A DNA stretch of 64,000 nt, from positions 38,073,498 to 38,137,497 of the forward strand of contig CM053243.1 in the NCBI GenBank assembly GCA_028583405.1, written 5' to 3'. Position 1 is the stretch's first letter, and each line of letters opens with the position of its first letter. This stretch comes from Pogonophryne albipinna (taxonomy: Eukaryota; Chordata; Actinopteri; Perciformes; Artedidraconidae). Below the pieces are notes generated by a model that was not told the origin of the DNA, made no database searches, and was given only the letters and a program-made list of their open reading frames with translations. Of the stretch, positions 34,401-46,032 are shown piece by piece. The translations under genes were made by a program, and so were the position numbers.

Positions 34401-37400
34401 GAAATCTTGAAATGGATGTGCAAAATAGCAATTATATACAGTCTTTAATTAACTATTAGTAGAGAATAACGAGTAATTAATATACTTTATAGAGATCTGC
34501 AGATAAATGTTTAGTCTTCTCAAGCACCAACTATCAAATATCTCTCCTGATTGTTGGCACTTTCCCTGAATTTTACTCAGGTGTAATTAAAGTCTGCTTT
34601 AAGGGTTGTTTATATTTCACATCATTAATCAGAATCTGCAGAGTTACTAAAGTAAATGTAGTGGAGTAAAAATAACAAGTTAACCTCTGAATTGTAGTGG
34701 AGTAGAATATATATTAATGCTGCCCATTATGGATACAAGCGATTTTCACCCATGTAGTAATTACATGTTTTAAATTTGTACACACCAATGTGTTTCCTAT
34801 CGCCTAAACCTCCAGGGCTGTACACAGTTTAATACTGTCAACTTCTAATTTTGGGAAAAACGAAAACGTCTTTTAAAACTACAATTCCCAGTAGAGACGT
34901 GCCATAGAGAACATGTTGCGAAACACAATAGCCAGCATGTGTAGTTCTGGGGGGGCGTTCGAGTCCAGTTTTGAATAGTCTGCCGTGGTTTCGTTCCATT
35001 TCCGTCAAAGAGCTTGACGCTCGGCGTAACCTTGGCGCACTGCCACTCCAATATCCAATCACAGAGCTTGAAGATTAATCACGGGGTTTGTCAACGGGAC
35101 TGTCGTCCCAAACGATAGCTGGGGATTATGGGTAGTGTAGTGTCTTCGGCCATCCTAAACTGAAATGTTTTTCGGATATCATATCGCATTAACAACACCA
35201 CATCTGGCGTCACAGAGATCTTCTGTTACTGTCCTTTCTTCTTAGAGGAAGTACAGAAACACGTAACTCTGGATTTGTTTTAATGTTTGAGGTGCAATAA
35301 ACGACACAGCAGCTTTTTGGCATGTTAAAAACTATTATTTTCTGCCTCGCTCATGAGAGTAACAGCTGGCAAAATTACAGCCTCGCCTACTGATTTCAAA
35401 TGTGTGCTCTAAAATGATATTTATAAATGACTATTATCATTATTATAAGCAAGACAATAAATGGCAAAGATATGTAGAAAATAAACGTATTTAAGATACG
35501 TTCATAAGAAACGTAACGTGGGAGAAAATATGTTTCTAGAAGATATGTGGAAAATAAACGTATTTAAGATACGTTCATAACGAACGTAATGTGGGAGAAA
35601 ATACGTTTCTTGCTAAACGTAATTGAGAATGCAGTTTAGTTCTGTGGGAACGTAATTTTTAGGAGACAGGGTTGTTGTATCTGTTATTCTCAAATGTATT
35701 GCTGTGTGGTATTGAAAGTGTTAGACCTAATTGAAGTTTCAACCTTTATCGATACAACTTTAAACATCATAAATATAATAGAAATGTAGTCTACAATAAA
35801 AAACAAGTAAAATAACAATCTGTTTAAAAAAAAAGAAAGCTGTCAAGTTTAGTAAAAATAGGACAGGTTGCTTGCTTACCATTTACTGATAATTAGTACG
35901 AATAGAAAGCCAAGACTTGAAACCAAACTAACAAAACAAGTTTTTATTTCACAATATTCCCCCAAAATGTTTTCTCATTGTGCAAAGTATATTTTATCAG
36001 AGATGTATTTGTTGTATCGTATTATATGACTTGCAGAATTGTATTTATTTTTAACTCCATTGTGTTTCTTAATGCTGCAAATGTGTTGTCAAATTGGTGA
36101 ATTTGTTTCTGGATTTGCTTGTATTTTGTTTATTTGCATGTGTTTTCTTAAGTTGCAGCACATTGCTCTCTCTTGGCCGCCATATAGGAGGATGGAGAGG
36201 TATTTCAAAAATGGGATTTCTGCATCACATTATCCTCTTTGTAATTGTTTCATATTTCTCTTGAAAGGTTTTATGGGAATAATTGTGAAAACTCCAACTT
36301 CTTCTACTGTCAGAAGAAACAACATCCCAACCCCTATGATTACACATTTATACCACAGTCAAAGTCTTGGTTGGAAGCCCAGCAGTACTGCAGGAGTGAG
36401 TTCCATGATCTGGCAACTTTTGAATACGTCGACTATCGGTATTATCCTGTCCAATGGCAGGACTTTCCAGTCTGGATTGGACTGCACAGAGATGGTAAAT
36501 ACAAACACAATTGTAACCCTATGTGCTTTTCTAAACTCCTGATGTGTATATAAGTAATTTAGAAACTCCATCCATTGGTGAGTTATTATAAAAGATTGCA
36601 TCCAGTCTGTTGAGTCACCATCACAATTGGCTAAAGATTAAATAATGAACATACAAACTCTTGAAACAATGGATTGGGATAGATAATTGATTTCCTGACA
36701 TCAGTAAAACAGACTTTCACAGTTTCAAAAAATCTTTTCTGCAGGTGAAACTTGGAGGTGGAGCACAGGGGTATCGGACTACAGAAACTGGGCATTGAAT
36801 GAGACGGGAAACAACAGCGACTGTGTGTCCATCTCTTCCTTAGGTAAAAAGATGGCTACCCAAAACTGCTCCGACCGGTTTCCCTTCGTCTGCATCAGGG
36901 AGAGCCAGGACCAGGAAAACCTTGACCAGGGAAACCTGGTCCTGGTAAAGGAGAACAAGACATGGAGGGAGGCGCTGGAGCACTGCCAAACCCTTGAGTC
37001 GCCCTATGATTCCGACATGCACTTTGAGTTGGTCAGCTTGCAGCCAGAAGACCATGATAGCGTGATGAACAAGGTCAAAGAGGCTGACACTGAAGAGGTG
37101 TGTTCATATCAATTGATACATGAATGTTCATTTGTGTGGAATAATCCATTTCCTTCAACTAGTGCTCTGTGGAGCCAATTTGAAAGAAAACGTGTAATTG
37201 CCTTACAGCAGTTTTTGTTAAAGTATTAGTTAATTCAAGGTTCACTGAAAATAATCAGAATGAGGATTAATATTGCAAAATAGAACTTTGTCAAAACATG
37301 ATTGCACATCGTAGTTTTATGTGTATACACAAAAGCACCAATGCATTGATATTCTCACACTCGTACAAACATACAAATACAACCCTATATTGTAATTGCA

Positions 37401-38216
37401 AACATGCACACATACAAAAATTAAATGAAACAAAATCTGAAAAAAACGCATAAACAAAACAACTTCAAACCCTTTCAGGTTGTTAAAAAGAAAGACGTTT
37501 TATCCTATGCTACGTATTGTTCTCACATTAATCATCATTAATCGCCTGCTTTTCTAAAAAATCCTGAAGAACAAATGGCTTTATAAGAAGTATTGATTAC
37601 CAAACTCAAGATGGTGTATACTAGTAAAAGCTTTTCCCCTCGCAAACAGGCTAACAAACCTTTTCTCTGCTTTGCTTCTGTGTTGTGCGGTTGCTACATT
37701 TACTCATTAGCATCTCTCTTGCCAGTGCCCACCAGAACATGCAGCCTTTAAACTACAAATTGCTTTTCAGGGCTCTTGGAATGTACAATTATTACATTTC
37801 CTTATTTGAAGATGAATAGACAAAGCTTTATATTTAACCCTTTTTTAGTTTGCAGTGTCCTGACAAGTTTAATCAACCTCTCTTTTATAATGATGGTGTT
37901 CTATGGGATAAAATCAACAAGTCCTCCAACTCATACGACCAAATAGGTCGATTGATCATGACAGGCTGGATAAAATGCTTTGTGGACAGCAGGTGGAGGT
38001 TCATTAAATGTTTCCTCTCCTTAGGTGTGGGCAGGCCTCCGTTTCCTGGCTGGTGACTGGTTATGGGTGAACGGGGCAAGTATGTTGTACTCCCACCTCC
38101 CCCCCTGCCCCCCCGCTGAGCAGCACTGCAGTGTCTTATCTAAGAACGACATGGACAGTGTTAAGATCGCAGACTGCTCTGAGAAAAAGAACTTCCTGTG
38201 TGATGGCTCCTACTGA
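31451..38216 (+). CDS. Secreted protein with three C-type lectin domains, lectin gene 3 (complete)
   Basis: Coding exons: 31451..31596, 31798..32007, 36268..36494, 36745..37097 and 38025..38216. They total 1128 nt (375 residues plus stop), with the same phases (2, 2, 1, 0) as lectin 2. Two in-frame Mets start the protein (31451 or 31454). The signal peptide is SGPFLLLLLLSSTVS. CTLD1: WQQAQSYC, TDLVTI, YHSWIGLYK, DESCATIYYS. CTLD2: WLEAQQYC, HDLATF, VWIGLHRDG, CVSISS, FPFVCIR. CTLD3: WREALEHC, VWAGLRFLAGDW, DCSEKKNFLC. Between CTLD2 and CTLD3 it has an extra ESQDQENLDQG segment absent from lectins 1 and 2. No membrane segment; secretion is inferred. Intron 1 carries DIRS and intron 3 a 3.5-kb THAP-type transposon, yet all splice sites are intact. 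Ligand unknown. Confidence 0.85.
32147..35674. mobile_element. THAP-bearing long-TIR DNA transposon, copy 2
   Basis: Same termini as copy 1 (CAACCCTGTCTCC ... ggagacagggttg), with a 7-bp duplication TTGTATC (32140..32146 and 35675..35681). The arms, about 32147..32608 and 35212..35674, are inverted repeats of about 460 bp and both carry the THAP first-exon sequence. The arms also contain repeated acgttcgttatgaacgt / aaacgtattt palindromes. The middle (32.7-35.1 kb) is AT-rich without a transposase domain, so the copy is non-autonomous. It sits in lectin 3 intron 3. Confidence 0.85.
32417..32617 (+). pseudogene. THAP-domain first-exon fragment, left arm of copy 2
   Basis: Encodes NMPKSCCVVYCTSNIK and RRKDSNRRSLWLQA, then stops. 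Identical in protein to the right-arm frame of copy 1. The mirrored copy in the right arm (about 35210..35400, minus) has an extra A in the run after catgttaa, which shifts its frame. Confidence 0.6.
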
Positions 38217-39375
38217 CATCACCACCATTATCCGCATCAGGGTGGTCACTAACAGAAGTTCAAACAGTGTACAGGGTTTGAAAACATTATTAGAACAGGT
38301 ATCCTATTAAGAAACTAAATTACTTTGCACATATGTTTGATGAAACTTTATAAACTTTCTGAAATGACATGTATGTTAACTTTTAAGTCAACTTTATATT
38401 CAATCTGTGAGTCTGTCTCTGTAAAAAATTAACTAATTAAAACAGATCAACTGTGATCAAGTCTCTTTGTGTATTGTTAAATTTCAAAAGTAGTGAGAAA
38501 GCTATTTATTTTGTATTAAACATTGGTGTAGCACAGACCCAAGGCTACCCATTATATTTGCTCTGCGCCAACTGCAAAGGGTTTCAAGTTAAAGGGTAAG
38601 TCGCCACCTCTTTTTCACAGTTTTATAATTGAAGGAAATAACTTTAAAAGGTGTAATATGTAGTTTGTGCGGCATTAGTTCTCATTCACAATATCTCCTA
38701 ATTAGGTGTTTCCTTTAGCATGTTCTTGAGAAAAGGTCCTGAACCGCAGAATTGTTCGTACCATGTGGTCTTATAATAATGGCCTACTGTCCCGAAAAGA
38801 CGCTTCTTCCTTTTTGTTATTCAAAAACATTCAAAATCAAAATAACCACATTTGGAGACACATGGTTTTCACTGGACAGGAATGGTAATAAGAAGTGTCA
38901 TAACACTACATTTACAAAAACCTATCCGATAAATGTAAGAAACAATTTTGTACAAAAACAAATGTTATGGAAAGAAAGTATAAAGTAGCATTTGAGGGAA
39001 ATAACTCATGTGTTATAACAGTCAGTACAGCACTTGAGTAAATATACTAAATTACATTTGACCTCTACATTTCCAAATATATTACAACTATTGCACATGA
39101 TTATTTTGTAATGGCCCTGATTGGAATCCGATAACTGTCTGGAAAGTAGGAACACATTGAAACATCAAAGACAGTAAGGTAATAGTTTGGCAGGGTAACA
39201 TAAATTGCTTAAGAAGGACCTGAAACTAGCAACATATGGTGTATGTTTAGTTTTTCACTGAACAATTACAAGATATATTTGGTTATGAATAAAGACTTGA
39301 CGTCATTGCAGATTTATAAAATTAGCATCTGTGTCTGTGTCATTCAGGAAGCATGTCCAGCTCAGTAGGTGCCTC
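38217..39375. other. Lectin 3 3' UTR and spacer
   Basis: The start matches the post-stop sequence of lectins 1 and 2 (catcaccaccattatccgc). Similarity to the other two downstream spacers continues patchily to about 38800. No gene or clear transposon is seen. Confidence 0.45.
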
Positions 39376-39378
39376 TGA

Positions 39379-40501
39379 TGCGGCTTTCACACCAGCGCTT
39401 TTCCCTTTCTAGCTCCGAGCTAGAACTTTTCTGGTTCAGCTCCGGTTTCCCTTTTCTGCTCCCGCTCTGTTCACACCGCCCAGCACCCGACTGGTGCTGC
39501 CGCTGCTGCGTCATGACGTCACCGTTTACATCGCTGATTTGCTCCCCAATGGCATTACGGCGCTCACAACAACAACAACAACGGGGTCGATGATCGTGTT
39601 GCTTTTAATCACACGAAGCCAGATTAAATTAAATAACGACTTCTCCAACCTTATGCTTTTCTCCACAGTGCCGTGGTTCATTGTTTATTAATGTGTTTCT
39701 GCGGCATTTACCGACCGCTGCAGTGTTGGCTGCTCTTCCACGGGAGTTTATTCTCCCGTTAGCTCCCGGTTAGCTCACACTGCAGCAGCCGCTCTAAAGT
39801 ATTCACTGTCCGACTCACACAAGCAGCTGATACATATCCCCAGTTCCCCTTAGCCTAAGTGAATGTGTGTCAGTCTGAATTGACGCTGTTTGGTATCACA
39901 ACGCTGTTATGAAAGTTTCTCTGGTATAAAATGGGTGATGTTAGCATAGCAACCGAAGCTAAACTGACTACTTGCTATTGCTATCCTATTGTGGCATAAA
40001 CCGTTTTCTACAGGCACATTTTACCGGCGTATTTTTATTATGATTCTACTTGTGATAGTCGGACACGACAACCTGTGCAGCCCATGTATTGATTCCATCC
40101 GATAGCTGCTATAATACAAAACAAAACGTCTGCCTCTCTCCACAATGATCAATAACAGTGAACGGATGGTCAAAGTAAGGTACAAATAAACAGAATCACA
40201 CGAAGCCTGGTTAGTGTTGCCTGACTTTATAAAGTGTGTTTATAAGCACTACTACTTGTAGGCAGGCATGACAGTCGACCCATGTTCAGGGGAGGTGGGT
40301 TTAGTTTCCTGCACGCCTCGACGTAAGCGACGCCACCTCTTAGCTCCGAAGCTCTTGCCTCTAGACCGACAATTTTCTGGAGCTGGAAGTGAACCGGATT
40401 CCGGAGCTACGAGGCGGCGCCGCTGCGGTGTGAACAGGAAAAGCACTTTTCAGGCTCCAGCTCCGAGCCGGAGCTGAAAACGCGTTGGTGTGAAAGGGGC
40501 A
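39379..40501. mobile_element. Harbinger-like non-autonomous element
   Basis: Inverted ends: tgcggctttcacaccagcgc on the left and gcgttggtgtgaaaggggca on the right. Subterminal agctccgagctag / agctccgagccgg lies further inside. It is flanked by the 3-bp duplication TGA (39376..39378 and 40502..40504). The interior has a (CAA)n run and no transposase. Confidence 0.6.
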
Positions 40502-40525
40502 TGACAGGCTCCTTAAACACAAAAA

Positions 40526-40643
<118 letters not shown>

Positions 40644-40695
40644 TGACGGTGAAAATATTACCCTTCCAGGAACAGCATGTGAATTTTGTGGTTAA

Positions 40696-41801
40696 AAGGG
40701 GATCTTAATATTTAAGAACCTATTAATGTGCTATACCAGATTAATGGGAATAATCTCAGCTAACTGACGATACAAACCATTTTTACCAAAACAAAACACA
40801 AGTCTCATAAGAAGCATCTAAATGACCCGTTAGCGAAAAATGCTAACGGACTTTGGCACAGAACTCAAGATAAAAGTACTCTTATTACTTATTGTAGCTG
40901 CACATACAAGATATCCGATTAAAGCTGAGGTTCCACAGATTATTTTATCATCACTGAGTGATCTGAACTCGCGACAGGGGAAGCAAACACAGACATCACA
41001 ACACGTACCTTTACAGAGCTTCTAGGGAGATCGTCTCACCGTAGCTGTCAATCTGATCAAAAGACGTGTTCAATGGCATTAAAACGAGAAAAAACGTGGC
41101 TGAATCGGTTAATCCATAGGTTTTTAACGTCTCTGTATAAAAAAAATGATTTCATTTATAATCCATAATTCAATTTTTATGTAAAAATCGGAGAGCAAAA
41201 GTTAGCTGCTAATGGTAGCCACCAGAGTGGCTGCTGCTTCAGGTCTTGGCTATGCGGCAGTCTCACACACACACATTACCAAATAAGGACTATGTGGGAG
41301 TTCCGCTCGATTCCATTGGCTCTGACGGTCAGAAAGAGATGTCACATGTCAAAATCCAGCAAGGGGGGCCAGAGATATGAAAAATCCACCCAAATGGCCC
41401 CAGAAGAGGTTTTTTTGTGCTAAATCTGTCTAAAAAGGTCAAATATCACTTGTTTTGCATCAATCTTGATACAGGGTACTTATTATATGTTGTACTTTGG
41501 ATTCCTAAAGCTTTTAGTCTACTAACCCATCATCCAAGGTTAGTTTTCACTATAAGTACAAAATATTTTTTGGACGGACACTATAATTTACAGTTTTTTA
41601 CCATGTTCAATCTGAATTTTCTTTAAAATAAAAAACATCTATATTGAATCTGACTTTTCTACATCCAACTCACAGGTTTATCATTACTTTGAGAAAAAAG
41701 ATTATTAATTTACCCCTTTTAGAAGGGAAGATATGGTCATTTGTTCTGGGAATGTCATTTTCGAGCCTGAAACCTGAAAAACAGGCTCGGGGTTTAACAG
41801 G
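40696..41801. mobile_element. Internally deleted relative of the TTAA element at 47729
   Basis: The left 150 bp match 47794..47945 and the right 580 bp match about 57060..57589, ending tttaacagg/TTAA. The left terminal ~65 bp including the TIR are missing, although a TTAA stands at 40692..40695. No gene is retained. Confidence 0.75.
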
Positions 41802-42407
41802 TTAAAAACGATTTGAAGTTAAGCTGAAAATTGACTTTGTTAAAGGCGCTGACTCATTCTTGCCTTGGCCTTTGGAAAAGTTGATGTCAGGTTTTTTTTT
41901 TCTTCTGTTGATGTAGATACAGACACTGTAGTCTCTTTTTCAAGTGATCTAATGCAGAACCTCAGACCCCATTTTGGTCCTGAAACGCTGTCAGAGGAGA
42001 CATCTCTGCCACACCGCCATTCTCCATGTATTACTAATGAAATCTTAACAGCTTATAAGATGGTAACAAGAATAGGGCTCTATAGCAAACGTCACTCCGA
42101 GGCCTAAATGTAAGGTTATGGCAAAAGTGTCACAAATTTGCATTATTTCTAAATACACAGCAGGGGGTGATTCCACTGGTTGCACAAAGAAGTCTAGTCC
42201 AATAGTCTATGAGAAAATGAACGTACTTCTGACTTATTTTATTACCCCACAAAACATTTTCCTAACCAAATATTGGTCTTCATTACTACTTCGAAGTATT
42301 CCTTGATACAGCATGATGTTTATTTTGTAATTTGAGGTTCCATTTAGCATAAAAATATAAATGGTATGCTTTCGGGTGTGGATATTTGTAATTAACAGTT
42401 CACTTAA
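41802..42407. other. Unassigned spacer
   Basis: An open frame at 41865..42107 is compositionally ordinary and unrecognised, with no splice or domain support. I see nothing else. Confidence 0.3.
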
Positions 42408-43005
42408 AGGTGGGGTAGGTAATTACATTACATGTCATGTCATTTGTTAGACGCTTTTATCCAAAGTGACTTACATACATTCAGTACTGTGGACAATCCC
42501 CACAGGAGCAATTTTGGGAGAAGTGTCTTGCCCAGCGACACAACGACATGCTGACTGCAGTGGGACTCAAACTTGCTATCCCCTGATTTGAAGTCCAGCA
42601 CACTACCCACTGAGCCACAGCCTCCCTCTAATTCACTTCAGAAACAGTTTTTGTTATCTTCCATGAAATGTTCTTAACATCCCGATATCAATGAATATAT
42701 TAAATGCTTTGACAATAAATACATTAAAAAAATTCATCTGTGGAAGCCGTGGCGCTGTAAAAAGCACGACTAATCATCTGAGCTGGCCCGGCTAAAATAA
42801 CTGGATGGCCTACCTGCCTGTCAGCCTTCCATCTCGTGCACAAACTTATCTCGTGCCCTCATTGGTCATGTGCGCGTCCATGTGTGTTGGAGGAGGGGCT
42901 CTGTAAGGAAGTCTGAAGGAAGGGGCAGATTTTTTCCGGTTCTGTACTTTCAAATTCTAGCGCACTCGAGCTGGTTTCTCCCTTCTTACCTACAGTACCC
43001 TACCT
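42408..43005. mobile_element. TTAA-flanked MITE (Kolobok-like), interrupted by a SINE
   Basis: Begins AGGTGGGGTAGGTAA and ends in the near-inverse accctacct, between TTAA at 42404..42407 and 43006..43009. It matches the copy at 52746..53088 outside the SINE insertion (gtggaagccg, aaaaagcacgac, tctcgtgccctcattggtca). No coding sequence. The TIR beginning AGG with a TTAA target fits Kolobok better than piggyBac (inference). Confidence 0.75.
42425..42628 (-). mobile_element. tRNA-derived SINE nested in the MITE
   Basis: Read in reverse it starts with a tRNA-like head with box A (tggctcagtggg) and box B (gtttgagtccc), then the body shared with 24045..24262, then ttggataaaagcgtctaaca and a short tail. 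It is flanked by the duplication TAATT (42420..42424 and 42629..42633). Confidence 0.85.
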
Positions 43006-43102
43006 TTAAATGGTTCACAGTGTGTTTTCAGTTATTTAAACCTTTTGGTCGGCTAAAAATGTTTTGTTTAGCGTGGGGTTCTAAGTTGCTCTATGCTTAG
43101 TG

Positions 43103-43658
43103 CAGTCTTTCCCAAAGTGAGAAAGAGGAAAAATTGTTATGACCAAAAAACAAAAAGTTATGACCAAAAAACAAAAAATTATGACGTCGGCATGACCGGC
43201 GGAACACTTGACTGTTGTGTCGTGTAGTTACACTTAGAAACCTATGAGGGCACTGTAGGACACAGGTGTGTAATGTACATGATGAGGTTGGAAGGTCAAG
43301 CCTGCAACCCCATTTTGAAAAACTTTGCATTGCAAAACAGGCTCATTGCAGCTAATGCTGTGATAAGACACACTTTTTTGCCAAATATCAGCATTTTCTT
43401 TCAAAGTGGCATAGTATCATAAGTTATTGTTCTTGCAAAGGGATTGCACATTTATATTATTTATTATTATTTTTGAACACACAAACTTATGGAGCATTGT
43501 TTTATTATCACTGTTCTAGCAAAGTGATTTTTTTTTTTTTTTAAAGGAATGCTCATGTTCATATTGATATAATTTAATAAATGTTAACTTGGCCCATTAC
43601 GTGACTATTTGTGTTGGGGAGGCCCGACTTTTTTTGAGAAAAAGTTTGAGAACCACTG
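43103..43658. mobile_element. Charlie-like hAT MITE
   Basis: Begins CAGTCTTTCCCAAAGTG and ends tttgagaaccactg, with the exact 8-bp duplication GCTTAGTG (43095..43102 and 43659..43666). 556 bp, AT-rich interior, no transposase. Confidence 0.85.
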
Positions 43659-43976
43659 GCTTAGTGTCACTTCTGGTTGCAAAAATTCAAATGGTGATAG
43701 CCCAAACACCAAAGTTAAAGTGTAATTCACAAACCAAATGGTGAACCACATTCACTTCTTATACATAGTCTTTGGTCCTAAAGCCATGCTAGCAGCAGGT
43801 TGTTTAAGACGGCATACTTACGGTATATCATCTTTTAGCTTGTTCATGGTTCATTTGATTAGTAAAAAAACAAGGACCTGGTGTTATAGCCGCAGCTATT
43901 GTAGCTAAAAAAGGTTGGGTGAAAAGTAACACCAAACATTTTTTGACTTAAATTAAAGTATTTTAGATAAGTTATC

Positions 43977-44302
43977 AGGGAGGGACTCGGAGTTGAGCCG
44001 CTCCTCCTTCGCGTCGAAAGGAGCCAGTTGAGGTGGTTCGGGCACCTAGTTAGGATGCCACCTGGGCGCCTCCCTAGGGAGGTGTTCCAGGCACGTCCAG
44101 CTGGGAAGAGACCAAGGGGTAGACCTAGGACCAGGTGGAGGGATTATATCTCTTCGCTGGCCTGGGAGCGCCTTGGGATCCCCCAGTCAGAGCTGGTTGA
44201 TGTCGCCAGGGAAAAGGAAGTTTGGGGCTCTCTGCTGGAACTGCTACCCCCGCGACCCGACCACGGATAAGCGGAAGAAGATGGATGGATGGATGGATAG
44301 AT
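43977..44302 (+). pseudogene. RTE/Rex3-like LINE 3' end
   Basis: The frame encodes MRWFGHLVRMPPGRLPREVF, then RPRGRPRTRWRDYI and AREKEVWGSLL, the C-terminal end of RTE-type LINE polyproteins, followed by cggataagcggaagaa and a (GATG)n tail at 44278..44302. About 80 codons remain of a protein roughly 1000 residues long, so it is heavily 5'-truncated. Confidence 0.75.
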
Positions 44303-44427
44303 AAGTTACTGTGTTATCTGACTTTCTCTTGGATTCATCTTCTTATTATAGACACATGCATTTACAAACAATTGGTCTACCTATGTTGTAAATGTATTAT
44401 CTTTTCGAATTACACACGGCATCTATT

Positions 44428-45783
44428 CAGTGGCGGCTGGTGGAAATTATTTTAGGTGGGGCTATTGTAATGGTGAATAAACCACATGGGGAAAATGTTG
44501 AGAAATGACCCCTTAAATTATGACTTCTGGTGATGTTAGAGATATGAGAAGACTGATCAATACCTCCATAATCTTCAGTGTGGTTAGCTATGAATCTTCC
44601 ATAACTTCCAAATACCTTGTCCTGGACATAGTTTCTACAGTAAACTGTGCAACAGTACAGTAGGCCCACACAAACTGCAGAACACCGGTTATTTGGGAAC
44701 ACTCAAATGATTTAATTCCCATTTAAAATCAGGAGACTAATACGAACAGTATATGCAGACACAGACGTGGTTCAGAAACACAGAAATATTAAAACAGACC
44801 ATTAAGGCAACAAATCTAGTTTGATGGATGCTGTCTGTGGTATCTTACCTTGTGTTATTATTACATGTTATTGCATTTGTCCAACAGGGGGCAAACTCAC
44901 TCTTGGTATTAAAAGAGCCTGTTGTACACGTTCCCACGAGGAAGTCCCAGAAGCGTGTTACCAAAGTAAACCAGTTAAATCTACTCCTACGTTGTGGACA
45001 TACAATTATTGATCACAAGATACAACATATTATTGGCGACGAGGATGGGATAAACTCAACTATATACAATAATATGTGTGTGTGTGTGTTTATTTATCAC
45101 GGGCACAAAGTATCTGTCCCCGGCTGGTTGAAGAGCAACTATGGGAAACAAAAGACAGCGTTTACCTGTTTGCATCCAGCTAGTCACACACACAGTTACA
45201 ATCACACTCCCTGTAATTGACATAATTAATAGATAGTTTAGCTTCTCACCATCATTTGCTGTGGCCCACTGATGTTAACGATCGTAACTGAAAGGCTGCC
45301 TGTCAAACGTAAACATTCAGCCACGTGACTCGCAAACTCTCGCGAGAGTTTTACACAAGACGGATCCTTTCTAGCCATAACCCTGCACCGGGCGCTGACA
45401 TTGGCGCCCGGTGATCATCACATTTGATGACGCTGATTGGCTGAAATTATGAATTATTCTAGTTTACAGATAGCAACAGTCAGCTGCTAGTGGCTGCTGC
45501 TGCACTGGTTGAGGGCTCCTCTCTTAGCGCCCAGACGAGAGAGGGTAATGATACACGCTGCGGCCAGGCAGGAAACATGTTACTTATCAGTAACTTTAGA
45601 CATCGTAACACAATTTTAAACGAGATTGTAGATTATACATTTTACTGATACCAATTATATAATATTTACCTTGCTCATTAAAAATTAAAAATTAAAATAT
45701 ATATATATTTTTTATTTTTTTATTTTTTATGTGGGAAGAGGTGGGGCGGCGCCCCTAGCGCCCCTATGGGCCGGCCGCCACTG
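44428..45783. mobile_element. Complete non-autonomous hAT element
   Basis: Termini CAGTGGCGGCTGG and ccggccgccactg are inverted, with the exact 8-bp duplication CATCTATT (44420..44427 and 45784..45791). 1356 bp without a transposase domain. It is inserted in a LINE 3' tail sequence. Same family as 2546..3776. Confidence 0.88.
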
Positions 45784-45791
45784 CATCTATT

Positions 45792-46032
45792 GTACGTCTG
45801 TCCGTCCTGGGAGAGGGATCCCTCCTCTGTTGCTCTCCCGGAGGTTTCTCCCATTTTCCCCATTAAACTGTGGGGTTTCTTTGGAAGTTTTTCCTTGTAC
45901 GATGTGAGGGTCTAAGGACAGAGGGTGTCGTATTGTCATACTGATATTCTGTACCATCTGTGAAGTCCACTGAGACAAATGTAACATTTGTGATATTGGG
46001 CTATATAAATAAACATTGATTGATTGATTGAT
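45792..46032 (+). mobile_element. LINE 3' UTR/tail fragment
   Basis: Contains gagggatccctcctctgttg, gatgtgagggtctaaggaca and gatattgggctatataaata, followed by a (TTGA)n tail at 46013..46032, a widespread fish LINE 3' end. The hAT at 44428 interrupts its upstream edge. No coding sequence remains. Confidence 0.6.

Noticed and set aside
41865..42107. Small protein-coding gene
   Set aside because: No domain, splice site or paralogue support; the length is expected by chance.
42425..42628. A tRNA gene on the minus strand
   Set aside because: Boxes A and B are present but are followed by a SINE body and LINE-like tail with a target-site duplication; no cloverleaf-length gene is evident.
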